Source: Aromatoleum toluclasticum ATCC 700605
Lineage (GTDB): Bacteria > Pseudomonadota > Gammaproteobacteria > Burkholderiales > Rhodocyclaceae
Assembly (NCBI RefSeq): GCF_000378245.1
Contig: NZ_KB899504.1
Span: 94,331-158,330, forward strand
Reading direction: 5' to 3'
Length of the DNA: 64,000 bases
The number at the start of each line of letters is the position of its first letter. Within the stretch, counting starts at the first letter, position 1. The position numbers were made by a program, and so were the translations under genes. Under the pieces are notes generated by a model. That model did not search any database and was not told the DNA's origin. It saw only the letters and a list, made by a program, of their open reading frames with translations. Positions 51,595 through 63,003 of this stretch are shown here, one piece after another.

Positions 51595-53186
51595 TGGGTG
51601 CGCAGGACGACGCGCTGTTGGCCGAATTGCCGCAGCGTCTGAACGAGATCCCGCGCCGCTGGGCGGCGGCCACGCCGGATGCGGTGGCCGTGTCGGAAGG
51701 CGGAGTCACGTGGACTTGGCATGAACTCGCCGCGACGGTCGACGAAGGCGCCGCGCTGTTGCGCCGGCTCGACGTGCGCCCGGGAGACCGCGTGATGATC
51801 GTCGGCGAAAACTGCACCGCGCAGATCGCGCTGATCTTCGCGCTCGCGCAGTGCGACGCCTGGGTGGTGAACGTCAACGCCCGTCTGTCGCCGCGCGAGA
51901 TCGACGTGATCCGCGAGCACAGCGGCGCGCGCCGGGTCATCTACACCGTCGCCGTGTCGCCGGACGCCGCCGCGCACGCGGCGCGCCACGAGGCGGCGCG
52001 GACGACGTTGGCACGCTTCGGTGAAATCGCGATCGGCGCGCTCAACGAAAGCTGCACGCCCGAGCCGGTCGAGCCGGACGGCGCCAGCCAGGTGGCGGCG
52101 CTGATCTACACGACCGGCACGACCGGCCACCCGAAGGGTGTGATGCTGACGCATCGCAACCTGCTGTTCATCGCCGCGGTGTCGAGCCGGCTGCGCCAGC
52201 TCCGGCCGCAGGACTGCGTGTATGGCGTGCTGCCGATCTCGCACGTGTATGGTCTCGCGTCGGTGATGCTCGGCACGCTCTACGCCGGCGCCGCGCTGCA
52301 TGTCGTGCCGCGCTACTCGCCGCAGGCGCTGATCGATGCGCTCCAGGACGACGGCATCACCGTGCTGCAGGGCGTGCCGGCGATGTATGCGCGCCTGCTC
52401 GAATTCGCGCGCGGCAAGTGGACGCCCGAAAAAACGCGGCTGCGCTTCATTTACGCCGGCGGCTCGCCGCTCGATCCGACGCTGAAGGATGAAGTCGAGC
52501 AGTTCTTCGGGCAGACGCTGCACAACGGTTACGGCATGACCGAAAGCTCGCCGACGATCAGCCAGACCCGTATCGACGCCCCCCGCCGTGACACCTCGGT
52601 CGGGCAAGTAATCCCCGGCATCGAGATCCGCGTCGTCGATAAGGACGGTGCCGACGTCCCCGGCGGCGAGCCCGGCGAGCTCTGGGTGCGCGGGCCGAAC
52701 GTGATGAAGGGCTACTACCACGAGCCCGAGCTGACCGCCGACACGATGCGGCCCGGCGGCTGGCTCAATACCGGCGACGTGGTCCGGCGCGATGCCGGCG
52801 GGGCGCTGTTCGTCGTCGGCCGCACCAAGGAGCTGATCATCCGCTCCGGCTTCAACGTCTACCCGGTCGAGGTCGAGGCCGCGCTGAACTCCCATCCGGC
52901 GGTCACGCAGTCGGCGGTGGTCGGGCGCGAGGTCGGAGAGGGCAACGAGGAGGTCGTCGCCTTCGTCGAGCTGGACCCGACGCGCAGTGTGAGCATCGAG
53001 GATCTGCAGGGTTACCTCGCCGGGCAGCTGTCGCCCTACAAGTGCCCGTCCGAAATCGTCGTGATGCAGGCGATGCCGGCGGCGGCGACCGGAAAGATCC
53101 TGAAGGGGCAGCTCAAGCAGCAAGCGCAGGACATGTATCGCGCAAGGGCACAGGACAAGACTGTCAAGGATGGAAGACCGCGCTGA
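51594..53186 (+). CDS. AMP-forming acyl-CoA ligase
   Basis: The 530-residue protein has the ANL motifs YTTGTTGHPKGVMLTH, NGYGMTESSPT, GWLNTGDVVRRD and the C-terminal TGKILKGQL with the catalytic Lys. It activates a carboxylic acid to its CoA ester at the cost of ATP. It is cytoplasmic. The substrate is not predictable from motifs alone, but linkage to a Liv-type importer suggests the imported acid. Confidence 0.9.
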   Translation: MGAQDDALLAELPQRLNEIPRRWAAATPDAVAVSEGGVTWTWHELAATVDEGAALLRRLDVRPGDRVMIVGENCTAQIALIFALAQCDAWVVNVNARLSPREIDVIREHSGARRVIYTVAVSPDAAAHAARHEAARTTLARFGEIAIGALNESCTPEPVEPDGASQVAALIYTTGTTGHPKGVMLTHRNLLFIAAVSSRLRQLRPQDCVYGVLPISHVYGLASVMLGTLYAGAALHVVPRYSPQALIDALQDDGITVLQGVPAMYARLLEFARGKWTPEKTRLRFIYAGGSPLDPTLKDEVEQFFGQTLHNGYGMTESSPTISQTRIDAPRRDTSVGQVIPGIEIRVVDKDGADVPGGEPGELWVRGPNVMKGYYHEPELTADTMRPGGWLNTGDVVRRDAGGALFVVGRTKELIIRSGFNVYPVEVEAALNSHPAVTQSAVVGREVGEGNEEVVAFVELDPTRSVSIEDLQGYLAGQLSPYKCPSEIVVMQAMPAAATGKILKGQLKQQAQDMYRARAQDKTVKDGRPR

Positions 53187-53256
53187 GGTGCAGCGGTTTT
53201 CGCGGGAAGACGGGGGCCCGGTGCGGACCCCGATCAATGAATGGAGGAGGACGAAA

Positions 53257-54432
53257 ATGGACTGGAACTGCATCATTCGGAGCAAACTCGGGCTGGCTGC
53301 GCTGGCCTTGTCGCTGACCGCGGGCGTCGCGTCCGCCGAGGAGCTCCTCGTCGGCGCGGAAATCCCGCTGACCGGCTCGCTGGCGCGCGTGGGTTCGGGC
53401 ATGAACGAGGGCATCTCGGTCGCGGTCGAGGTGTTCAACAAGACCAACGGCAAGCACACCATCAAGGTCATCACCGCCGACGACGAATCGGCCCCCGCCA
53501 AGGCCATCGCCGCAGTCGAGAAGCTTGCCGGGCAGGGCGTCGTCGCGATCACCGGCGGCTACGGGTCGAACAACATCGGCCCGGCCTCCGACGCCGCGAA
53601 CAAGCTCGGCCTGCCCTACATCACCTCGGGTGGCGTCGACGACAGCCTGACCGAGCGCGGAATCAAGACCTTCTTCCGCATCAATAACACCGCCGGTTAC
53701 CGCAAGGCGATGGTAGGCCTGCTGGCCGACATGAAGGTCAAGTCGGCGTCAGTCATCTACTCGACCAAGGAGGCGACCGCTGACCTCGCGAAGGACGTGC
53801 AGAAGGAACTCACGGCACAGGGCATGACCGTCGGCATGCATGCGTTCGACCCGGCGATCACCGACTTCAAGCCGATCATCAACAAGATCCGGCTGCAGGA
53901 CAAGTCCGAAGTGATCCTGATGGCCGGCTATGAGAACGACTACGTCGGCATCCTGCGCGCCGCCAAGGTGCTCAAGCCCGACGTCAAGGCGATGATCGGC
54001 GTGTGGTCGCTGGCGACGCCCAAGATGGTCGCGGACTTTCCCGACCTGATGCCCTCGGTGTATGGCACGGCGCTGCTGCCCTTCCCGGCGGAGTTCAAGA
54101 GCGCTGACGGCAAGCTTTTCGCCGACGCCTACAAGAAGCTCTACAACAAGGAACCCGACTACCTCGGCCAGTTCGGCTACGTGCAGTCGATGATCCTGTT
54201 CGAGGCGATCGCGCGCGCCGCCGACAAGGGCACGCTGAAGAAGGGCGGCGTCGTCGAGGAGCTGGCGAAGACCGACCGCGAGACGCTGATCGGGCGCGTG
54301 CGCTTCAACGACAAGGGCGACAACATCAACTTCGTGCATCGCATGGGGCAGCACCAGAACGGCAAGATCGCGATCGTCTGGCCCAGCGACGCGGCGACGG
54401 GGAAGATGAATTTCCCCGGCGTTCCCTGGTAA
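53257..54432 (+). CDS. ABC transporter substrate-binding protein, Liv family
   Basis: The 391-residue precursor has a signal peptide (about 1-27, ending ASA) and the periplasmic-binding fold of the LivK family: GAEIPLTGSLARVGSGMNEG, ITGGYGSNNIGPASDAANKLG and YLGQFGYVQSMILFEA. It would capture an organic acid and pass it to the LivHM channel. The start at 53257 gives the signal peptide and follows GGAGGAGGACG. Confidence 0.92.
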   Translation: MDWNCIIRSKLGLAALALSLTAGVASAEELLVGAEIPLTGSLARVGSGMNEGISVAVEVFNKTNGKHTIKVITADDESAPAKAIAAVEKLAGQGVVAITGGYGSNNIGPASDAANKLGLPYITSGGVDDSLTERGIKTFFRINNTAGYRKAMVGLLADMKVKSASVIYSTKEATADLAKDVQKELTAQGMTVGMHAFDPAITDFKPIINKIRLQDKSEVILMAGYENDYVGILRAAKVLKPDVKAMIGVWSLATPKMVADFPDLMPSVYGTALLPFPAEFKSADGKLFADAYKKLYNKEPDYLGQFGYVQSMILFEAIARAADKGTLKKGGVVEELAKTDRETLIGRVRFNDKGDNINFVHRMGQHQNGKIAIVWPSDAATGKMNFPGVPW

Positions 54433-54517
54433 GCATGCGCGTTTCCTGCCGCAGGCGACGGACGTAGCGGCGCCCCCCGTGGCCTGCGCCCGTCGCATCA
54501 CTCGGAGCAATTCCTAC

Positions 54518-55390
54518 ATGTCGGAACTCATCCTGCAGGCGCTCTACTCCGGGGTGCTTCAGGGCGGCTCTTACGCCCTGATCGCCCTCGGTTTGGCGCT
54601 GGTCTTCGGGACCATGAAGGTGATCAACCTCGCCCACGGCGAACTCGTGCTGCTCGCCGCCTACATGGCCTACATGGTCGAGTCGAAGCTCGGCCTCAGC
54701 CCCCTGTTCGCCATCCCGCTGGCGCTGGTGCTGGTGTGCACCTGCGCGGTGCTGGTGTATTTCCTCGTGAGCCTGATCCGCAAGGACCGCGAGCTCAATT
54801 CGCTGATCCTCACCTACGGCATCGGCATCATCCTGACGAACGCGGTGCTGTTGATCTGGTCGGCGGACGTGCGTTCGACCTCTTCCGCGTGGTTTCAGGA
54901 TGCGGTGGTCGTCGGGCCGTTCTACAGCATGCGCAGTGAACTGCTGTTCTTCGTCGTCGCCTCGGTGCTGATGGCCGGGCTGTGGTGGTGGTTGTCGCGC
55001 AGCTGGTACGGGCGCGCGGTGCGCGCGGTGTCGAGCAACCGCGATGCGGCCAAGCTCATGGGCATCAATCCGCGCACGACCGAGATCGTCTCCTTCGTCG
55101 TTGCCGGCATCCTCGCCTCCTTCGCCGGGGTCGCAATCTTCAGCTACGGGGTGATCCAGCCCGCGTTCGGCCACGCGCTCACCGTCAAGGCCTTCATCAT
55201 CACCGTGCTGGCCGGTATCGGCTCGATCCCGGGCGTGATGGTCGGCGGGCTGCTGCTGGGCATCGCCGAGGCGCTGACCGTGACGCTCGCGAGTTCCGCG
55301 CTGCAGGAGCTGGTCGGCATGGCGCTGTTCCTGCTGGTGCTGTTCCTGATGCCGAACGGTCTTTTCGGCGCCAAGGCGAGGAGGGGATGA
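54518..55390 (+). CDS. ABC transporter permease, LivH type
   Basis: The 290-residue membrane protein has about eight helices with GVLQGGSYALIALGLALVFG at the N-terminus, VINLAHGELVLLAAY and the coupling loop region RAVSSNRDAAKLMGINPR. It forms half of the import channel. Its stop overlaps the livM start (ATGA). Confidence 0.92.
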   Translation: MSELILQALYSGVLQGGSYALIALGLALVFGTMKVINLAHGELVLLAAYMAYMVESKLGLSPLFAIPLALVLVCTCAVLVYFLVSLIRKDRELNSLILTYGIGIILTNAVLLIWSADVRSTSSAWFQDAVVVGPFYSMRSELLFFVVASVLMAGLWWWLSRSWYGRAVRAVSSNRDAAKLMGINPRTTEIVSFVVAGILASFAGVAIFSYGVIQPAFGHALTVKAFIITVLAGIGSIPGVMVGGLLLGIAEALTVTLASSALQELVGMALFLLVLFLMPNGLFGAKARRG

Positions 55391-56346
55391 GCATGTACGT
55401 TTCGAAAACCGGACTCGCGGTGATCGCGGCCGCCTACATCGCCGTGCCGCTCGTGCTCGGCAGCAACAACTACGTCATGAGCCTGATCGTCGCGTCGATG
55501 ATCATCGGCGGCATCGCGCTCGCGTGGGCGCTGCTGGGGAACCTCGGTGGCATGGTGAGTTTCGGCCATTCGGCGTTCTTCGGCGTCGGCGCGTATGTCT
55601 CGGCGCTGCTGACAATGAAGACCGGCATGCCGGTATTCGCGGCGATGCTGCTCGGCGGCGTCGGCGCGGTTGTCGCGTCGCTCGTGATGCTGCCGGTGCT
55701 ACGCCTGAAGGGGCCGTACTTCGCGCTCGCGATCCTCGCCTATGCGCACATCTTCAAGATCATCGCGACCGAGTGGAGCTCGGTGACCGGCGGTTCGGCG
55801 GGCCTCGCGAGCGTGCCGCGCTTTCCCGAACTGATGGGCTTCGACCTCAGCGGCAAGATCGGCAGCTACCTGATCATCCTGACCGTGCTGCTGGCGTTCG
55901 TCGCCGCGTACCGGGCGATCCGTGCGAGCCACTACGGCATCGCGCTGCGCGCGATGCACGACAGCGAGGATGCGACCCGCGTGGTCGGCGTCAACAGCAC
56001 CCTGCTCAAGGCGCTGATGCTCTTCGTGTCGGCCTTCATGACGGGCGTGGTCGGTGCGTTCAACGTGCATTACATCAACTTCCTCGAGCCCGACTACGCG
56101 TTCAGCGGGCTGTGGGTGACGCTGCCGATCGTCGCGGCGATCTTCGGCGGCTATCGCACAATCCTCGGGCCGCTTGTCGGCGCGGTGACGGTCTATCTGG
56201 TCGACCAACTGATCTTCAAGAGCCTGATCCCGTCGGGGCACCAGCTCGTGCTCGGTGCGCTGCTGGTGGCGATGATCATTTTCAGTCCGGGCGGCCTGAT
56301 GCCGCTGCTGCGCAAGGACTCACGGAGGAAACATGCTGCGGCTTGA
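55387..56346 (+). CDS. ABC transporter permease, LivM type
   Basis: The 319-residue membrane protein has LLGNLGGMVSFGHSAFFGVG, LRLKGPYFALAILAYA and the coupling segment ALRAMHDSEDATRVVGVN. It pairs with LivH. The 3' end overlaps livG by 14 bp. Confidence 0.92.
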   Translation: MSMYVSKTGLAVIAAAYIAVPLVLGSNNYVMSLIVASMIIGGIALAWALLGNLGGMVSFGHSAFFGVGAYVSALLTMKTGMPVFAAMLLGGVGAVVASLVMLPVLRLKGPYFALAILAYAHIFKIIATEWSSVTGGSAGLASVPRFPELMGFDLSGKIGSYLIILTVLLAFVAAYRAIRASHYGIALRAMHDSEDATRVVGVNSTLLKALMLFVSAFMTGVVGAFNVHYINFLEPDYAFSGLWVTLPIVAAIFGGYRTILGPLVGAVTVYLVDQLIFKSLIPSGHQLVLGALLVAMIIFSPGGLMPLLRKDSRRKHAAA

Positions 56347-57038
56347 AGATCTCTCGGTCCGCTTCGGCGGCCTGACGGCGGTCAATACCGTCTCCCTGTC
56401 GGTCGGCTCGCATGAAGTGGTCGGCCTGGTCGGGCCCAACGGCGCCGGCAAGACGACGCTGTTCAATGCGGTGTCGGGGCTGGTCAAGCCGTCGAGCGGG
56501 CGCATCCTGTTCGACTCGGTGGATATGCTGCGCACCCCGCTGCACCGGCGCGCACGCATGGGCATCGGCCGCACCTTCCAGGTCCCGCAGCCGATGCACG
56601 AGCTGACGGTGCGCGAGAACCTGATCGTCGCGCAGCGCTTCGGTACCGGTGCGGTCGATGCGCGCAAGATCGACGAGGTACTCGACTTCACCGACCTCAC
56701 CGACAAGGCCGAGCGCCACGCGGCGACCGAGCTGGCGCTGACCGAGCTGAAGGCGCTCGAGGTCGCGAAGGCGCTCGCGACGAACCCGAAGCTGCTGATG
56801 CTCGACGAGGTGCTGGCGGGTCTCGAAACCAACGGCAAGCGCCGCTTCATGGGCATGCTCAAGGAACTGCATGAGAAGTTTGCCGTCGGCATCCTGATCA
56901 TCGAGCATGACATCGAGACCATCAGCAATCTGTGCCATCGCGTCGCGGTGCTCAACTTCGGCGAACTGATCGCCGACGGCACGCCCGACGAGGTCTTCCG
57001 CGATCCGGAAGTAATGAAGAGCTACACGGGGGCGAGCG

Positions 57039-57046
<8 letters not shown>
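56333..57046 (+). CDS. ABC transporter ATP-binding protein, LivG type
   Basis: The 237-residue protein has Walker A GPNGAGKTT, Q-loop in TFQVPQPM, Walker B LLMLDEVLAGL and switch His in EHDIETI. The signature helix reads LTELKALEVAKAL instead of LSGGQ, a divergence common in this LivG subgroup. With LivF it powers import. It overlaps livF by eight bases. Confidence 0.92.
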
Positions 57047-57717
<671 letters not shown>

Positions 57718-57740
<23 letters not shown>

Positions 57741-58206
57741 GGCCGAAGCGGCCGCCGCGATCAATGACAGCGCGATCGGTGAGGGTTTCGCGCGCGCGCT
57801 CGGGTGCCGGGTCGTCGAGTGGGCGCCGGGCCGCGTCGAAGTCGAGTTGGCGCTCGGCCCCCAGCACCTGAATCGTGCGGGTTCCGTGCATGGCGGCGTG
57901 CTCGCGACGCTGATCGACGTCGCCTGCACGCTCGCCGGCCTGTATTCGGGCTCGCCGGAGCGCGTGCGCAAGGCCGTGACACTGTCGCTGAACACGAGCT
58001 TCACCGGCCAGGTTGCGACCGGCACGCTGCGGGCACGCGGCCGGGTGCGTGTCGGCGGCCGCAGCATTTTTTTCGCGACTACCGAGGTGACCGACGCCGC
58101 GGGCCACGCGATCGCACACGGCGAGACGGTCAACCGCTACCGGCGCGGCAGCGAGGAGGCGGATGGCGCGTCACCCGAAGAACCAACAGATGAGGTGAAT
58201 GCATGA
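57718..58206 (+). CDS. PaaI-type hotdog thioesterase
   Basis: The 162-residue protein has the hotdog core with [23 protein letters not shown] and [12 protein letters not shown], which fit the PaaI/YdiI group where an acidic residue after HGG is catalytic. It may release CoA from stalled intermediates. The stop overlaps the etfB start. Confidence 0.85.
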
Positions 58207-58952
58207 AGATCCTGGTACCCGTCAAACGCGTAGTCGATTACAACGTCAAGGTGCGAGTGAAGGCTGACGGCACCGGCGTCGATATCGCGAATGTGAAGAT
58301 GTCGATGAACCCCTTCGACGAGATCGCAGTGGAAGAGGCGGTGCGCCTGAAGGAAGCGGGCGTGGCGACCGAGGTCGTCGCGGTGAGCTGCGGTGTCGCG
58401 GCCTGTCAGGAGACGATCCGTGCCGCGATGGCGATCGGTGCCGACCGCGGCATCCTGGTTGAATCTGACGCCGACCTGCAGCCGCTCGCCGTGGCGAAGC
58501 TGCTGAAGGCGCTGTGCGACAAGGAGCAGCCGACGGTGGTGATCTGCGGCAAGCAGGCGATCGACGACGACTCGAACCAGACCGGCCAGATGCTGGCGGC
58601 GCTGATGGGCTGGCCGCAGGCCACCTTCGCGTCCAAGGTTCAGCTGGGCGAGGGCGTCGCCACGGTCATGCGCGAGATCGACGGCGGTTTGGAAACCGTC
58701 GAGATCAAGCTGCCGGCGGTCGTCACCACCGACCTGCGCCTGAACGAGCCGCGCTACGCGACGCTGCCGAACATCATGAAGGCGAAGAAGAAGCCGCTCG
58801 ACACGGTGAAGCCGGCCGACCTCGGCGTCGATGTCGCCCCGCGCCTGGCGACGCTGAAAGTGGCCGAGCCGCCGAAGCGCAGCGCCGGCGTGCGCGTCGC
58901 GGACGTCGCGCAACTCGTCGACAAGCTCAAGAACGAAGCGAAGGTGATCTGA
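58203..58952 (+). CDS. etfB: Electron transfer flavoprotein beta subunit
   Basis: The 249-residue protein has the EtfB entry [52 protein letters not shown] and the AMP-binding region. With EtfA it takes electrons from the acyl-CoA dehydrogenase. Placed with its own ETF:quinone oxidoreductase it makes the regulon self-sufficient in electron transfer. Confidence 0.95.
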   Translation: MKILVPVKRVVDYNVKVRVKADGTGVDIANVKMSMNPFDEIAVEEAVRLKEAGVATEVVAVSCGVAACQETIRAAMAIGADRGILVESDADLQPLAVAKLLKALCDKEQPTVVICGKQAIDDDSNQTGQMLAALMGWPQATFASKVQLGEGVATVMREIDGGLETVEIKLPAVVTTDLRLNEPRYATLPNIMKAKKKPLDTVKPADLGVDVAPRLATLKVAEPPKRSAGVRVADVAQLVDKLKNEAKVI

Positions 58953-58954
58953 AC

Positions 58955-59911
58955 ATGGCGATCCTGGTTATTGCAGAACACGACAACGCGAGCCTGAAGG
59001 CCGCGACCCTCAACACCGTCTCGGCCGCGGCCCAGCTCGGCAGCGAGGTGCATGTGCTGGTCGCCGGTGCCAACTGCGCCGCCGCCGCCGCGGAGGCGGC
59101 GAAGGTCGCGGGTGTCGCGAAGGTGCGCGTCGCCGATGCTGCCCACTACGACTCGCAGACCGCCGAGAACGTGGCCGCCCTCGTCGTGGCAGTGGTGGCA
59201 AATGAGGCCGCCGGCTACACCCACATCCTCGCCCCCAGCACCGCCAACGGCAAGAACGTCGCGCCGCGCGTCGCCGCGCTGCTCGACGTCGCACAGATCT
59301 CCGACATCGTCGCCGTGGAGTCGGCCGACACCTTCGTGCGCCCGATCTACGCCGGCAACGCGATGGCCACCGTGAAGTCGGACGACGCCGTGAAGGTGAT
59401 GACCGTGCGCACCACCGCCTTCGAGGCGGCCGCGATGGTGGCAAATGAGGGCGGCGCGGCGGCAGTGGAAGCGCTTGGCGCCGCGGCCGATCTGGGCCTG
59501 ACCAGCGTCAAGGGCCGCGACCTCACGAAGAGCGAGCGCCCGGAACTCGGCGCGGCGAAGATCATCGTTTCGGGCGGCCGCGGCCTCGGCAGCGGCGAGA
59601 ACTACCACAAGCTGCTCGAGCCGCTCGCCGACGCGCTGGGCGCGGCGCTGGGCGCCTCGCGTGCCGCGGTCGACGCGGGCTATGTGCCGAACGACTACCA
59701 GGTCGGCCAGACCGGCAAGATCGTCGCGCCGCAGCTCTACATCGCGGTGGGCATCTCGGGTGCGATCCAGCACCTGGCCGGCATGAAGGACTCCAAGGTG
59801 ATCGTCGCGATCAACAAGGATCCGGAAGCGCCGATCTTCCAGGTCGCCGATTACGGCCTGGTTGGCGACCTGTTCGAGGTTGTCCCGGAGCTCTCGCAGG
59901 CGGTCGGTTGA
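58955..59911 (+). CDS. etfA: Electron transfer flavoprotein alpha subunit
   Basis: The 318-residue protein has the N-terminal EtfA fold ([20 protein letters not shown]) and the FAD domain with [50 protein letters not shown] and [21 protein letters not shown]. It binds the redox FAD. It begins 2 bp after etfB. Confidence 0.95.
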   Translation: MAILVIAEHDNASLKAATLNTVSAAAQLGSEVHVLVAGANCAAAAAEAAKVAGVAKVRVADAAHYDSQTAENVAALVVAVVANEAAGYTHILAPSTANGKNVAPRVAALLDVAQISDIVAVESADTFVRPIYAGNAMATVKSDDAVKVMTVRTTAFEAAAMVANEGGAAAVEALGAAADLGLTSVKGRDLTKSERPELGAAKIIVSGGRGLGSGENYHKLLEPLADALGAALGASRAAVDAGYVPNDYQVGQTGKIVAPQLYIAVGISGAIQHLAGMKDSKVIVAINKDPEAPIFQVADYGLVGDLFEVVPELSQAVG

Positions 59912-61338
59912 CTCGCACGCCGGACGGAGCCGTGCGGCGGGGCGTCGCACTGACGGTCATGCTGGGCACGACCGCGGTGGTGCTCGCAACGACCATCGTC
60001 AATGTCGTGCTGCACGACGTAATGCGCGACTTTGGGGTCGGACAGGGACGCGTGCAGTGGCTTGCGACTGGTTTTCTCGCAGCGATGGCCGCGACGATGC
60101 TGACGACAGCTTGGTGGGTGCGGGCTTACGGAGTGCGCCGGACCTACACGGTTGCCTTGTTCATATTCGTAGTGGTATCGCTGGCCGGCGGATTCGCGAC
60201 CTCGATCGATGAGTTGATCCTGTCTCGTATTGTGCAGGGGGCGATCGCGGGCGTGATCCAGCCGCTCGCGATGATCGCATTGTTCGAGGTCTATCCGCCT
60301 GAAGAGCGCGGCAGTGCGATGGCCGCGTACGGTCTCGGTGTCGTGCTATCACCGGCGATCGGTCCGGCACTTGGGGGACTGCTTGGGCAGCTGTTCGGCT
60401 GGCGCGCGGTGTTTTTCGTCACACTGCCACTGTGTCTCGCAGGGCTTGTGCTCGCGCCGTCGCGGCTCGCTTGTTTCGAGGGGGGCGCGGCGCGGCGGCC
60501 CACCTTCGACAGCATGGGCTTATTGCTGCTGTGTGCCTTCCTCCTGTTTGTCTTGGGCGGACTCGCGCAGGCGCAGCGACAGGACTTGTCGCAGTTGGGC
60601 TTCGCGCTCGTAGTCACCGGTACCTTGGCATGCGGCGCCGCCTTTGTGGCTTGGGAGCTCCGCCGCAGCCACCCGATGTTTGATCCGCGTGTATTCCGTG
60701 ACCCGGTCTTCGCTGCGGCTGCGGCGGTCGGCTTTGCTTACGGCGTGGGGTTGTACGGCTCGACCTTCCTCGTGCCGTTATTTGTGCAGACGATTTCGGG
60801 TTTTTCGGTGATGAAGGCGGGGATCCTGCTGTTGCCAGGCGGGCTGCTGCTAGCCCTGTGCATTCCGCTAGCAGGCCGGCTTACCAACCGGCATTCGCCG
60901 CACTATATCGTCTGTGCCGGACTTGCCTGTTTCGCACTGTCGTTCTTGCTGTTCGCCGGCGCTTCGGCGCGCACGGACTTCTGGTTGCTTGCAGTATGGA
61001 TCGCCCTCGGCCGTCTTGGGCTCGCGATGATGATTCCCGCCCTCAATGCAGGGGCGGTGCAGGGCTTGCCGCTCGGGCAGATCGCACAGGGCGCCGGCGC
61101 ACTGAACTTCGTTCGTCAACTCGGCGGGGCGTTCGGTACGAGCCTGTTGTCTCTGGTGCTCCAGTGGCGCATGGCATCGCACCAGGGCGAGCTGGCAGCC
61201 TCCGTCGATACTGCCGCATCGGCGCTCGACGCGGCGACGCGGGCTTTCGATGATTGTTTCATAGTGGTCGGACTGGTTTTTCTGTCCGCGCTTTGGCCCG
61301 GCTGGCGAATACGGCGTGTCGCCGCAACGACCCAATGA
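59908..61338 (+). CDS. MFS drug/organic-acid exporter, DHA2 type
   Basis: The roughly 470-residue protein has about 13 or 14 membrane helices and DHA2/EmrB patterns ([53 protein letters not shown]). It is probably a proton-driven exporter of a toxic acid or intermediate. The start is unclear: TTG at 59908 overlaps the etfA stop, GTG at 59932 is a close alternative. It sits between etfA and the ETF:quinone oxidoreductase gene, an odd place for an exporter. Confidence 0.88.
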   Translation: MTRTPDGAVRRGVALTVMLGTTAVVLATTIVNVVLHDVMRDFGVGQGRVQWLATGFLAAMAATMLTTAWWVRAYGVRRTYTVALFIFVVVSLAGGFATSIDELILSRIVQGAIAGVIQPLAMIALFEVYPPEERGSAMAAYGLGVVLSPAIGPALGGLLGQLFGWRAVFFVTLPLCLAGLVLAPSRLACFEGGAARRPTFDSMGLLLLCAFLLFVLGGLAQAQRQDLSQLGFALVVTGTLACGAAFVAWELRRSHPMFDPRVFRDPVFAAAAAVGFAYGVGLYGSTFLVPLFVQTISGFSVMKAGILLLPGGLLLALCIPLAGRLTNRHSPHYIVCAGLACFALSFLLFAGASARTDFWLLAVWIALGRLGLAMMIPALNAGAVQGLPLGQIAQGAGALNFVRQLGGAFGTSLLSLVLQWRMASHQGELAASVDTAASALDAATRAFDDCFIVVGLVFLSALWPGWRIRRVAATTQ

Positions 61339-61359
61339 ATGGAAGAATGGGAAACGACA

Positions 61360-63003
61360 ATGCAACGCGAATCGATGGAATTCGACGTCCTGATCGTCGG
61401 TGGCGGCCCCGCGGGGCTGGCCGCGGCGATCCGGCTGAAGCAACTGGCAGCCGAGAAAGGCGCCGACATCTCCGTGTGCCTGATCGAGAAGGCGGCCGAG
61501 ATCGGCGCCCACATCCTCTCCGGCGCCGTGATGGATCCCCGCGCGCTGAACGAGCTGATCCCGGACTGGAAGGAACTGGGGGCGCCGGTGACCACCGCCG
61601 TCACCGAAGATCGCGTGATCTTCCTCAACGAAACCGGCGGGCGCAAGGTGCCCACCGGCCTGCTGCCGGACTGTTTTCTGAACCACGGCAACTACATTGT
61701 GCGCCTGGGAAACGTCGCCAAGTGGCTCGGCGAGCAGGCCGAAGCCCTGGGCGTCGAGGTCTATCCGGGCTTCGCCGGCGCCGAGATCCTGTATGACGAG
61801 AGTGGCGCCGTGAAGGGTGTCGCGACCGGCGACATGGGCGTGACGCGCGAAGGCGAACAGGGCCCCGCCTACCAGCCGGGCATGGAACTGCACGCGAAAT
61901 ACACGCTGTTTGCCGAAGGCTGCCGCGGGCATCTGGGCAAGCAGCTCGAGGCGAAGTTCAACCTTCGGAATGGCGTCGATCCGCAGACCTACGGCATCGG
62001 CCTGAAGGAGCTGTGGGAAGTCCCCGCCGAGCGTCATGAGCCGGGCGTGGTTGTACACACGACCGGCTGGCCCCTGCCCTCGGACACCTACGGCGGCGGC
62101 TTCGTCTATCACCTCGAGGACAAGCTCGTCGCGATCGGCTACGTCGTGGGTCTCAACTACACCAACCCGCACCTCTCGCCGTTCGAGGAGTTCCAGCGCT
62201 ACAAGACACACCCCGAGATCCGCAAGTATCTCGAAGGCGGCAAGCGCCTGGCCTACGGCGCGCGCGCAATCGCCGCGGGTGGCCTGCAGAGCCAGCCGAA
62301 GCTGGTGTTCCCGGGTGGCGCGCTGATCGGCGACGACGCGGGTTTCCTCAACGCCGCGCGCATCAAGGGCAGCCACGCCGCGATCAAGAGCGGTGCGCTC
62401 GCCGCCGAAGCCGCTTTCGAGGCCGTGACGGCCGAACGCAGCCGTGACGAACTCGGCGCCTTCCCTGAGGCCTTCAAGTCGAGCTGGCTGTACGACGAGC
62501 TGCACAAGACGCGCAACTTCAAGCCCTACATGAAGAAGGGCCTGTGGATGGGCTCGCTGCTCTTCGGCTTCGACCAGAAGGTGTTCGGCGGCAAGGCGCC
62601 GTGGACGCTGCACAACAGCTCCGACCACGACAAGCTCAAGCCCGCGACCGAGTGCGCGAAGATCGACTACCCGAAGCCCGACGGCGTGCTGACCTTCGAC
62701 CGCCTCTCCTCGGTGTTCCTGTCGAACACCAACCACGAGGAAGATCAGCCCTGCCACCTGCAGTTGAAGGATGCGTCGGTGCCGATCGCGGTGAACCTCG
62801 CGAAGTACGACGCCCCCGAGCAGCGCTACTGCCCGGCCGGCGTGTACGAGATCGTGCGCGACGAGTCGGGGCAGAACCCGCGCCTGCAGATCAATGCGCA
62901 GAACTGCGTGCACTGCAAGACCTGCGACATCAAGGACCCGACGCAGAACATCAACTGGGTCGTGCCGCAGGGTGGCGAAGGGCCGATCTATCAGGGGATG
63001 TGA
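61360..63003 (+). CDS. Electron transfer flavoprotein:ubiquinone oxidoreductase
   Basis: The 547-residue protein has the FAD dinucleotide fold (DVLIVGGGPAGLAAAIRLKQ), the long quinone-domain segment SHAAIKSGALAAEA and a C-terminal [4Fe-4S] site (YCPAGVYE, NCVHCKTCDIKDP). It passes electrons from ETF to the quinone pool at the inner membrane. Start at 61360 matches relatives; the ATG at 61339 would add seven residues. Confidence 0.95.
   Translation: MQRESMEFDVLIVGGGPAGLAAAIRLKQLAAEKGADISVCLIEKAAEIGAHILSGAVMDPRALNELIPDWKELGAPVTTAVTEDRVIFLNETGGRKVPTGLLPDCFLNHGNYIVRLGNVAKWLGEQAEALGVEVYPGFAGAEILYDESGAVKGVATGDMGVTREGEQGPAYQPGMELHAKYTLFAEGCRGHLGKQLEAKFNLRNGVDPQTYGIGLKELWEVPAERHEPGVVVHTTGWPLPSDTYGGGFVYHLEDKLVAIGYVVGLNYTNPHLSPFEEFQRYKTHPEIRKYLEGGKRLAYGARAIAAGGLQSQPKLVFPGGALIGDDAGFLNAARIKGSHAAIKSGALAAEAAFEAVTAERSRDELGAFPEAFKSSWLYDELHKTRNFKPYMKKGLWMGSLLFGFDQKVFGGKAPWTLHNSSDHDKLKPATECAKIDYPKPDGVLTFDRLSSVFLSNTNHEEDQPCHLQLKDASVPIAVNLAKYDAPEQRYCPAGVYEIVRDESGQNPRLQINAQNCVHCKTCDIKDPTQNINWVVPQGGEGPIYQGM

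Noticed and set aside
51528..53552. 674-codon minus-strand frame opposite the acyl-CoA ligase
   Set aside because: It is antisense to a complete ligase with all family motifs and spans an operon junction.
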